Shown here piece by piece: positions 1-5,347 of a stretch of DNA of 6,963 bases (its first letter is position 1; the number at the start of each line of letters is the position of its first letter). A model generated the notes under the pieces. It was not told the origin of the DNA. It saw only the letters and a program-made list of their open reading frames with translations, and made no database searches. Position numbers and translations under genes: made by a program. This stretch comes from Anaerolineae bacterium (lineage in GTDB: Bacteria; Chloroflexota; Anaerolineae; 4572-78; NAK82), in NCBI GenBank assembly GCA_030598425.1, contig JAUVPY010000129.1:1-6963 (forward strand). Reading direction: 5' to 3'.

Positions 1-27
1 GTGCGTTTTGAACGCACTTTCTTTAGC
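1..27 (+). terminator. Possible intrinsic terminator or dyad at the left edge
   Basis: GTGCGTT (1-7) and AACGCAC (11-17) are perfect inverted arms around a 3-base TTG loop, followed by the T-rich run TTTCTTT (18-24). This is the shape of a short rho-independent terminator for a + strand gene ending left of the window. The T run is interrupted and the stem is short, so efficiency would be modest. The dyad also includes TTGAAC, the half-site seen repeatedly at 116-205, so it could instead be a distal repressor-binding site. Confidence 0.35.
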
Positions 28-29
28 AG

Positions 30-115
30 ACGATGATTTCAATCATTGGCTCAGGCTCCTCATCGAGTTATCCTCGTCCGATCAGCCCACCGAATGAGCC
101 TAACCCCCTAAAAAC
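30..115. other. Non-coding upstream region with small dyads
   Basis: No credible gene is visible here on either strand. Small inverted repeats are present: ATGATT (33-38) with AATCAT (41-46), CGAG (64-67) with CTCG (73-76), and GGCTCA (48-53) with TGAGCC (95-100). They might form a folded transcript end from an upstream gene or serve as protein-binding sites. None is strong enough to name. Confidence 0.3.
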
Positions 116-139
116 GTTCATGTGTTCAATACTGAACAC
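116..139. promoter_or_regulatory. Upstream operator (O1), likely for the SorC-type repressor
   Basis: GTGTTCAATACTGAACAC (122-139) has perfect 7-base arms, GTGTTCA and TGAACAC, around a 4-base centre. A further GTTCA half-site lies at 116-120. The site ends exactly where the -35 box of the promoter (140-145) begins. SorC/DeoR-type regulators bind as dimers or tetramers to dyads of this kind and often regulate themselves. Assignment to the adjacent regulator is inferred from proximity, symmetry and the repeat of the same half-site downstream. Confidence 0.6.
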
Positions 140-168
140 TTGACACCCTGGCAAAGGTATGATATCAT
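140..168 (+). promoter_or_regulatory. Sigma-70-type promoter for the regulator and probably the operon
   Basis: A consensus -35 box TTGACA (140-145) is separated by 17 bp from TATCAT (163-168), a five-of-six match to the -10 consensus. Transcription would begin at about 174-177, leaving a leader of roughly 40 bases before the regulator's start codon. The promoter sits between two clusters of TGAAC/GTTCA half-sites, so it is probably repressible. It is the only clear promoter ahead of the first three genes. Confidence 0.65.
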
Positions 169-182
169 ATTATACGCACATG

Positions 183-205
183 TGAACGGTATTGTTCATT
201 TGAAC
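183..205. promoter_or_regulatory. Downstream operator (O2) in the leader
   Basis: Three half-sites lie in 23 bp: TGAAC (183-187), GTTCA (194-198) and TGAAC (201-205). They give two possible dyads, TGAAC-N6-GTTCA and GTTCA-TT-TGAAC. The cluster lies just after the predicted transcription start. Its centre is about 60-70 bp from the centre of the upstream site at 122-139. Paired sites on either side of a promoter fit tetramer binding with looping, which SorC-family proteins are known to use. The spacing of the dyads differs from O1, so the exact site is unclear. Confidence 0.5.
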
Positions 206-218
206 GGGCGGTGTGGCC

Positions 219-1169
219 ATGGCGATCACCGGAGACCAAGAGAGACTGCTATACAAGATTGCCAAAGCCTATTACGAAGATGGCTTCACCCAAGGCCAGA
301 TTGGCAAACGCTTTGGCATCTCCCGCATAAAGGTCTCGCGCTTGCTGCAGCAGGCGCGGCAGGAAAAGCTCGTTCAAATAACGGTCATCTCCCCGGAAGA
401 TTCCCACGCTGACTTAGAACGCGAGCTAGAGTCCACGTACGGCCTTGACGAGGCTGTCGTCATCTCACCCTCCAGCGCTGAGAAGCCAGTCGTGACCGCC
501 GAGCTAGGGCCGGCGGCAGTCGGCTGCTTACTTCGCTGTCTTCAAGGCGATGGCGTGCTCAGCGTAAGCTGGGGAAGCACGCTGCTCTCGGTAGTGGATG
601 CCGTTCCTGTCAAACATTGGCCTGATATGACCGTGGTGCAGGTGATGGGAGGACTGGGGCGACCGGAGGCGGAAGTTCACGGAAATGATATTGCGCGTAG
701 GATGGCGCAAGCCTTCGGGGCCAGGCCACGCTTGATATCCGCGCCGGGGATCGTAGCCAGCAAAATGGTACGTGACTCCTTGCTGGCCGACCCACAGATC
801 TCGGATACTATGGCACTGAGCGCCAAATCGGACGTTGCTATGGTAGGAATCGGGGTGCCTGTCCCTGACTCGGTCGTGATGCAGGCAGGCGCTATTCTCG
901 CCGAAGAGGTCGAGCAGCTAAAGGCGCGGGGCGCTGTAGGCGACGTTGCCCTGCGCTTCTTTGACAAAGACGGTCAGCCGATCAAACACGAAATCAACGA
1001 CAGGATCATCGGCCTCGACTTGGATCAGATACAGAGAATCCCTCGCGTCATCGGCGTCGCGGGCGGTGCGGAGAAATTCGAGGTTATACGCGCCGCCTTA
1101 CGCGGCAAATTCATCAACGTACTGGTCACTGACGACCGAATTGCCGCCAGGCTGCTGGAAAAACCGTGA
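219..1169 (+). CDS. SorC/DeoR-type sugar-binding transcriptional regulator
   Basis: This is a cytoplasmic DNA-binding repressor of the SorC family, whose members sense sugars, usually phosphorylated, through an isomerase-like C-terminal domain. The 316-residue length is typical. The N-terminus (about residues 8-55) carries the helix-turn-helix, with [18 protein letters not shown] leading into the recognition helix [10 protein letters not shown]. The rest is the sugar-binding domain, with family hallmarks such as [22 protein letters not shown], the segment [16 protein letters not shown], then [25 protein letters not shown] and NVLVTDD near the C-terminus. ATG at 219 is chosen over GTG at 213 because the weak GGGCGG at 206-211 sits 7 bases before the ATG and only one before the GTG. 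The gene heads the cluster, behind a promoter flanked by dyads, so autoregulation and control of the genes downstream are likely. The effector cannot be read from the sequence. Confidence 0.9.
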   Translation: MAITGDQERLLYKIAKAYYEDGFTQGQIGKRFGISRIKVSRLLQQARQEKLVQITVISPEDSHADLERELESTYGLDEAVVISPSSAEKPVVTAELGPAAVGCLLRCLQGDGVLSVSWGSTLLSVVDAVPVKHWPDMTVVQVMGGLGRPEAEVHGNDIARRMAQAFGARPRLISAPGIVASKMVRDSLLADPQISDTMALSAKSDVAMVGIGVPVPDSVVMQAGAILAEEVEQLKARGAVGDVALRFFDKDGQPIKHEINDRIIGLDLDQIQRIPRVIGVAGGAEKFEVIRAALRGKFINVLVTDDRIAARLLEKP

Positions 1170-1265
1170 TAAAACCCCGGTAGCTCAGTTCATCGTCGAA
1201 TTGGTAGGTCCTCTTTGGGGCGGAGACTGCCTACTACAACCCCCAACAACTGAGGAGAATATCGT
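1170..1265 (+). other. Gap between regulator and first enzyme gene, with ribosome binding site
   Basis: These 96 bases contain no convincing promoter. GTAGG (1204-1208) and CCTAC (1230-1234) could close a weak hairpin with an internal CTC/GAG helix. A good ribosome binding site, GAGGAGA (1252-1258), stands 7 bases before the ATG at 1266 and supports that start. Transcription probably reads through from the promoter at 140-168. The hairpin might alter the ratio of regulator to enzyme transcript, but it has no T run and is not a clear terminator. Confidence 0.4.
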
Positions 1266-2564
1266 ATGGAACTCTACGAGCATTTGCAGAGACGAGAAGC
1301 GGCCGGCAATCCAATCCGGCTTGGCCTGGTAGGATGCGGGCAAGAAGGCTCTGGAATGGTTCACATTACGGGTCAGATGGCCGGCTTGGACACGCAGGTC
1401 ATAGCCGATATCATCCCCGACCGGCCCCTGGCCACATTAAAATCAACCGGCGTTCCCGAGTCTGACATCTGCACGACGAATGACCCAAACGAAGCCGAAG
1501 ACGCCCTTCGCAAGGACCGGTACGTGGTCACCGAGGACGCCCTGGTGTTGCCCCAACTTGAGAGCCTGGACGTCCTCGTCGAAGCGACCGGCGTGACCGA
1601 AGTCGGGGCACAGGTGGCCTGGAACAGTATCCTGAACCAGAAACACATTGTCATGTTAAACGTCGAGACAGACGTTACCGTCGGCGTTTTTCTGTACCGA
1701 TTGGCGCAGAAAGTGGGTTGTGTATACACGGTGGCAATGGGAGATGAGCCGGGTGTTTGCAAGATGCTGTACAACTTCTCCCGTACTCTAGGCTTCGAAG
1801 TGGTGTGTCTGGGGAAGGGCAAGAATAATCCGATCGATTATGACGCAACACCCGAGTCGTGCCGAGAAGAAGCGGAAAGCAAGGACATGAATCCCAAGAT
1901 GCTGGCCGCTTTTAAGGACGGCACCAAGACGATGGTCGAGCTGGCCGCTATGTCCAATGCGACCGGCCTGGTACCAGACGTACCCGGCGGCCACGGAGCG
2001 AAGGTGGACGTCGAAGAGCTGAACAAGGTTTTTGTCCCCACGGAGGACGGCGGCATCCTCACCAAACGCGGCTGCGTGGACTATTCGACGGGCAAGGTGG
2101 CACCCGGCGTTTTTGCTATCATCACCACCGATGATCCGCGTATCGTGGCCGATATGAAATTCTACTCCATGGGCCCCGGCCCCTATTACCTGCTGTATCG
2201 ACCTTATCATCTGTGCAGCATCGAGACGCCGCTTTCGGCCGCCGAAGCAGTCATCTATAAGGAAGCCACACTGGTTCCCACCAACGGGCTGGTTTCTGAA
2301 GTAATCCCCATCGCCAAGCGAGATCTCAGGGCCGGGGAAACGGTCGGCGGAATCGGCAGCGCTGACATTTATAGCACGTTCTACACCTACGAAGAGGCAA
2401 AGGCAAAAAAAGCGGTACCGACCGGTCTCGCGTCAGGCGCGAAGGTGCTCAAAGACATCCCCAAGGGAGCGCTGTTGACCGAAGAGAACATCGCACCCGA
2501 CACGACCAAGGTAGTCTACAAGCTGCGCCAAATGCAAGATGCCATGCTCGGGTCTGGAGGATAG
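1266..2564 (+). CDS. NAD(P)-dependent oxidoreductase with SAF domain, DRL / COG4091 family
   Basis: This 432-residue soluble enzyme starts with a Rossmann fold: [13 protein letters not shown] has the GxGxxG motif at G23, G25 and G28. A middle catalytic region follows (about 150-340), then a C-terminal SAF domain (about 345-411) with [13 protein letters not shown] and a second SAF-like stretch, [15 protein letters not shown]. This layout is that of proteins often labelled 'predicted homoserine dehydrogenase with SAF domain'. From memory, the characterised member is Brucella DRL, a DXR-like reductoisomerase making methylerythritol phosphate from deoxyxylulose phosphate. Homoserine dehydrogenase activity is unlikely: I do not see that enzyme's usual catalytic domain, and no amino-acid genes are nearby. 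Its position between a sugar regulator and a polyol-type dehydrogenase suggests oxidation, reduction or reductoisomerisation of a sugar intermediate (inference). The next gene begins 8 bp downstream. Confidence 0.85.
   Translation: MELYEHLQRREAAGNPIRLGLVGCGQEGSGMVHITGQMAGLDTQVIADIIPDRPLATLKSTGVPESDICTTNDPNEAEDALRKDRYVVTEDALVLPQLESLDVLVEATGVTEVGAQVAWNSILNQKHIVMLNVETDVTVGVFLYRLAQKVGCVYTVAMGDEPGVCKMLYNFSRTLGFEVVCLGKGKNNPIDYDATPESCREEAESKDMNPKMLAAFKDGTKTMVELAAMSNATGLVPDVPGGHGAKVDVEELNKVFVPTEDGGILTKRGCVDYSTGKVAPGVFAIITTDDPRIVADMKFYSMGPGPYYLLYRPYHLCSIETPLSAAEAVIYKEATLVPTNGLVSEVIPIAKRDLRAGETVGGIGSADIYSTFYTYEEAKAKKAVPTGLASGAKVLKDIPKGALLTEENIAPDTTKVVYKLRQMQDAMLGSGG
2556..2560 (+). promoter_or_regulatory. 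Ribosome binding site inside the end of the previous gene
   Basis: GGAGG lies within the last codons of the SAF-domain oxidoreductase and 12 bases before the ATG at 2573, somewhat farther than the usual 5-9 bases. The short gap and embedded site suggest that the dehydrogenase is translated by coupling to the upstream gene. Confidence 0.5.
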
Positions 2565-2572
2565 TTGACGCT

Positions 2573-3613
2573 ATGCAAGGTGTCGTCGTTCGTGCGCCGA
2601 TGGAGTTTGACGTGGAGGAGGTTCCAGCACCTGATGTTCCAGAGGGTGGCCTTCTTCTAGAAGTCAAGGCGTGCGGATTATGCGGTTCAGACCTGAGAAC
2701 CCTACGCGGCGGACATAGGAAAGTCACATTCCCCTGGATCATCGGTCACGAGATCTGCGGAACGGTCGTGGAGGTAGGTTCTGGTTATCAGGGGAAATGG
2801 AGTAACGGTGACCTGCTAGCGGTCGGGCCATTGGCCTTCTGTGGCGTATGCGATTTCTGTCTCAACGGGGAATACGAGCTTTGCGAGAACTATCTCGAGA
2901 TCGCCCAGGCGTGGCCAGGCGGCTTCGCGGACTACATCGCCATCCCAGAAGAATGTGTGAGACTGGGTACAATGGACCGTGTCCCTGAAGGTTTGGATCC
3001 CGCCTTCGCCGCCATAACTGAGCCTATTTCCTCCAGCATCCACGCCCAGGAGAAAGGACAAGTAGGCCTGGGGGATACAGTGGTCATCATCGGGGCCGGG
3101 CCTGTCGGGTGTATTCACATCAGCCTGGCGCGGGCCAGAGGCGCGGACAAGGTCTTCGTAGCCGACATAGTGGACGATCGCCTCAAGCTGGCCGAAGCCT
3201 TTGAGCCGGATGCTACCATCAACGTTGCCAAAACCGATCTTGTGGAAGAGGTTCGCAGGCTGACCGGTGGCGAAGGCGCGGATGTAATCGTGACAGCTAC
3301 CCCAGCGCCCGTTGCCCAAGTTCAGGCGGTGGAAATGGCACGAAAGGGCGGTCGTATCCTGCTCTTCGGGGGGTTGCCCAAAGACGACAGCAAACCGGGC
3401 GTGGATATGAACATCGTCCACTACAACGGTCTGCACTTGATTGGGACCACGATCTTCTCCCCCAGGCATTATCGTCTGGCGCTGAAGTTCGTCGCCTCCG
3501 GTCGGATCCCGATGGATGAACTGGTCACCCATCGATTCCCGCTCTCCGAATTCAAACAGGGGGCGACCCTGGCACTCGAAGGCAAAGCCCTGAAAGCCGT
3601 CTTTTTCCCATAG
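2573..3613 (+). CDS. Zinc-dependent medium-chain alcohol/polyol dehydrogenase
   Basis: This 346-residue enzyme belongs to the medium-chain dehydrogenase superfamily (threonine, sorbitol and alcohol dehydrogenase type), which oxidises a secondary or primary hydroxyl with NAD(P)+. The N-terminal GroES-like domain carries the likely catalytic zinc ligands Cys37 (in CGLCGSD), His59-Glu60 (in GHEICG) and Glu150 (in TEP). The structural zinc lobe is complete: Cys90, Cys93, Cys96 and Cys104 in the C-x2-C-x2-C-x7-C pattern. The cofactor domain has IIGAGPVG (G174, G176, G179), and strand two ends in Asp198 (VFVADI), which usually favours NAD+ over NADP+. Length and motifs are normal and nothing is missing. 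The gene is 8 bp after the SAF oxidoreductase, so the two are probably one transcript and may act on successive intermediates. The substrate is unknown; sorbitol- or threonine-dehydrogenase labels would be guesses. Confidence 0.9.
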   Translation: MQGVVVRAPMEFDVEEVPAPDVPEGGLLLEVKACGLCGSDLRTLRGGHRKVTFPWIIGHEICGTVVEVGSGYQGKWSNGDLLAVGPLAFCGVCDFCLNGEYELCENYLEIAQAWPGGFADYIAIPEECVRLGTMDRVPEGLDPAFAAITEPISSSIHAQEKGQVGLGDTVVIIGAGPVGCIHISLARARGADKVFVADIVDDRLKLAEAFEPDATINVAKTDLVEEVRRLTGGEGADVIVTATPAPVAQVQAVEMARKGGRILLFGGLPKDDSKPGVDMNIVHYNGLHLIGTTIFSPRHYRLALKFVASGRIPMDELVTHRFPLSEFKQGATLALEGKALKAVFFP

Positions 3614-3713
3614 TCAGAGCTATCAAGTGTGATACTCGAGTGAATAATCACATCACTTTCCGCCAAATAAACCGACTGTTTTTTCAAACTTTCGAAAGGA
3701 GATAAGCGGCGAT
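3614..3713 (+). promoter_or_regulatory. Gap with dyads and ribosome binding site before the isomerase-like gene
   Basis: The gap holds TGTGAT (3628-3633) facing ATCACA (3647-3652), an 8-bp palindrome ACTCGAGT (3634-3641) between them, and outer arms AAGTG (3625-3629) and CACTT (3654-3658). A separate 10-bp palindrome, CTTTCGAAAG (3689-3698), overlaps the ribosome binding site AAAGGAGAT (3695-3703), which supports the ATG at 3714. No good promoter or T-tailed terminator is visible. The dyads could be a regulator site, an RNA hairpin that adjusts expression, or chance. Confidence 0.4.
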
Positions 3714-5132
3714 ATGAAGACGGGTAAACCGACACTGGGGGTCATGGTTGGTAATCGCAACTTCTTTGCCGACAAACTGGTCGAGGAAGGGCGTAAGGAA
3801 GTGTTGGCGACTCTGAACGGAATGGGTGTTGAGACTGTCGCACTGAGTGAGGACGACACCAACCTGGGTGCGACCGAGACGTGGGCAGACTCACAGAAGT
3901 GCGCGGAGCTATTCAAGGCCAATCGGGACAAGATCGACGGCGTTCTGGTTACCCTGCCTAACTTCGGCGATGAATTGGGCATTGTCGACGCTATCAAGCT
4001 CTCGGGCCTGGACGTGCCCATTCTGGTACACGCCTTTCCCGACAGCATAGACGAACTGACGGCCGCCGGTCGCCGTGATGCCTTCTGTGGTAAAATCTCC
4101 GTCTGCAACAACCTGTATCAATTTGGCTATCCCTTCAGTGTCACTGAGAATCACACCGTGGCACCTAATTCAGACGAATTCAAAGCGGAAGTTGTCCGCT
4201 TCCTCAGCCTGTGCCGCGTGGTGAACGGTCTGCGTACGGCGCGATTGGGGGCGGTCGGGGCGCGCCCCAATGCCTTCAGAACAGTACGCTACAGCGAAAA
4301 GCTGTTGGAATCATCGGGGATCAGTGTCTCTACTTTGGAGCTGACCGAAGCCCTGGGCAACGCTAACAAACTGGCGGACGACGATTCGCGGGTGCGCGCC
4401 AAGCTGGAAGAAATCAATGCCTATGCCAACACCGAGGGGGCACCGCCCAAATCGCTGTTGTTGATGGCCAAGCTGGCCATCGTCATCGGCGACTGGATGG
4501 ACGAGCTGAGCATCGATGCCACGGCGCTGCAGTGCTGGACTTCAGTGCAGGAGAACTATGGAATCAACGTTTGCACCATCATGAGCATGATGAGCGACAG
4601 ACTGATGCCCAGCGCCTGTGAAGTGGACATTTCCGGTACGGCCTCCATGTACGCGCTGCAACTGGCCTCGGGCACGCCCAGCGCTCTGGTGGACTGGAAC
4701 AACAATTTCAATAGCGAGCCGGACAAGTGTCTCTTCTTCCACTGCGGCAACTGGGCCAAGAGCCTGGTACCGGAGATCAAAATGGTCTCTGCCGAAGTGT
4801 TGGGCACCATCCTGGGACAGGAGAACACCTGGGGAGCTGTGGAAGGGCGCCCCGGTGCCGGTCCGGTTACTTACGCCCGCATTGATACCGATGACCGGCA
4901 CGGGATGCTTCGCACCTATGTGGGTGAGGGCGTCTTCACCGATGATGCGCTTTCGCCCATGTCGGGAATGCACGCTGTCATAGAGGTGCCAGAGCTACAA
5001 AAGCTGATGCGCTACATCTGTAAGAACGGCCACGCCCACCACGCGGCCATGAATGCCTCAAATGTAGCGGGTATCCTGGCCGAAGCATTTGAAGACTACC
5101 TGGGCTGGGATGTGTATTACCACCAGAGCTAA
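3714..5132 (+). CDS. L-fucose isomerase-like protein (aldose-ketose isomerase superfamily)
   Basis: This 472-residue cytoplasmic protein resembles the L-fucose/L-arabinose isomerase superfamily (COG2407 type), Mn2+-dependent enzymes that interconvert aldoses and ketoses. The likely metal ligands are Glu303 (ACEVDISG), Asp327 (ALVDWNNN) and a histidine in [10 protein letters not shown] (His442 or His443). The 24-residue gap from Glu303 to Asp327 equals that of E. coli FucI as I recall it (Glu337 and Asp361, with His528). The N-terminal part contains alternating strands such as [11 protein letters not shown] and [12 protein letters not shown], as in the FucI substrate and Rossmann-like domains. 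The protein is about 120 residues shorter than FucI, so it is a subfamily member rather than FucI itself. No signal peptide is present. The sugar could be a deoxy-, pentose- or branched sugar. The gene follows the zinc dehydrogenase by 100 bp and precedes the transporter gene, consistent with a catabolic role. Confidence 0.8.
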   Translation: MKTGKPTLGVMVGNRNFFADKLVEEGRKEVLATLNGMGVETVALSEDDTNLGATETWADSQKCAELFKANRDKIDGVLVTLPNFGDELGIVDAIKLSGLDVPILVHAFPDSIDELTAAGRRDAFCGKISVCNNLYQFGYPFSVTENHTVAPNSDEFKAEVVRFLSLCRVVNGLRTARLGAVGARPNAFRTVRYSEKLLESSGISVSTLELTEALGNANKLADDDSRVRAKLEEINAYANTEGAPPKSLLLMAKLAIVIGDWMDELSIDATALQCWTSVQENYGINVCTIMSMMSDRLMPSACEVDISGTASMYALQLASGTPSALVDWNNNFNSEPDKCLFFHCGNWAKSLVPEIKMVSAEVLGTILGQENTWGAVEGRPGAGPVTYARIDTDDRHGMLRTYVGEGVFTDDALSPMSGMHAVIEVPELQKLMRYICKNGHAHHAAMNASNVAGILAEAFEDYLGWDVYYHQS

Positions 5133-5195
5133 GATTATCTTTGGGTGTACCTGATTTCGGAGCGCGCTTGTTTTTGAGATGGTAATGCATTGAGG

Positions 5196-5265
5196 GGAGG
5201 TGATGCGACATCGAGTAAGAAATTAGTTGCTAGACCTTTGCCAAGGTTTCAAAGGAGGTGATGCG
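5196..5265 (+). repeat. Two direct copies of a 12-bp anti-SD-complementary sequence
   Basis: GGAGGTGATGCG is present at 5196-5207 and 5254-5265, with starts 58 bp apart. The second copy extends leftward to AAAGGAGGTGAT (5251-5262), complementary over 12 bases to the conserved 3' tail of bacterial 16S rRNA. In both copies an ATG begins only two bases after GGAGG, too close for normal initiation there. Confidence 0.7.
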
Positions 5266-5347
5266 GACTTTGGACCAAAACGGAAACAATATGTCCTATG
5301 TTCAACAATCCCATTTCATAGTTCGTGAGGAGGAAAGACATGAGTAA
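5261..5347 (+). CDS. Possible 28-codon upstream reading frame overlapping the lipoprotein start
   Basis: From ATG at 5261 an open frame begins MRTLDQNGNNMSYVQQ, runs for 28 codons and stops at TAA 5345-5347, eight bases past the start of the lipoprotein ATG (5340) and in a different frame. Its strong Shine-Dalgarno sequence (GGAGG at 5254-5258) is only two bases from this ATG. A later TTG (5270) or ATG (5291) in the same frame has spacings of 11 and 32 bases. If translated, its stop would deliver terminating ribosomes onto the lipoprotein ribosome binding site. The peptide resembles nothing I recognise. This may be a chance frame. Confidence 0.2.
   Translation: MRTLDQNGNNMSYVQQSHFIVREEERHE
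5327..5333 (+). promoter_or_regulatory. Ribosome binding site that fixes the lipoprotein start
   Basis: GAGGAGG lies 6 bases before ATG 5340. It favours that start over the in-frame GTG at 5325, which would put the ribosome binding site inside the gene and add five residues ahead of the signal peptide. Confidence 0.75.

Larger units (their letters stand above)
5133..5339 (+). promoter_or_regulatory. Structured leader before the binding-lipoprotein gene
   Basis: No conventional gene lies in these 207 bases. AGCGCGCT (5161-5168) followed by TGTTTTTG is GC-rich then T-rich, but the palindrome cannot make a normal hairpin. A 12-bp sequence, GGAGGTGATGCG, occurs twice (5196-5207 and 5254-5265). 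Around the second copy several pairings exclude each other: ACCTT/AAGGT (5234-5238 with 5243-5247), CCTTTG/CAAAGG (5235-5240 with 5250-5255), and CCAAGGT/ACTTTGG (5241-5247 with 5267-5273, one G-T pair). One of them covers the AAAGG of the Shine-Dalgarno-like sequence and another leaves it in a loop. I could not find a convincing promoter. A leader that adjusts lipoprotein expression is plausible but unproven. Confidence 0.4.

Noticed and set aside
122..412. A 96-codon + strand frame overlapping the promoter and the regulator's N-terminus
   Set aside because: It begins inside the operator, covers the promoter, lacks a ribosome binding site and overlaps the well-supported SorC-type gene in another frame.
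1174..1240. A tRNA-like start, GGTAGCTCAG, followed by TTGGTAGG
   Set aside because: It resembles a tRNA D-arm, but there is no T-arm sequence of the GGTTCGAATCC type, no anticodon stem and no matching acceptor arms.
2816..3532. A 238-codon frame on the - strand
   Set aside because: It is the antisense shadow of the zinc dehydrogenase, whose zinc and cofactor motifs are complete. The - strand product resembles no family and has no ribosome binding site.
3628..3652. A CRP-like site, TGTGA...TCACA
   Set aside because: The arms match, but they are 15 bases apart instead of the usual 6, so it is not a standard CRP site. It is reported only as a dyad.
5299..5305. A GTTCA half-site in the lipoprotein leader
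   Set aside because: It is a single half-site with no inverted TGAAC partner nearby, so it is not evidence for regulation by the SorC-type protein.
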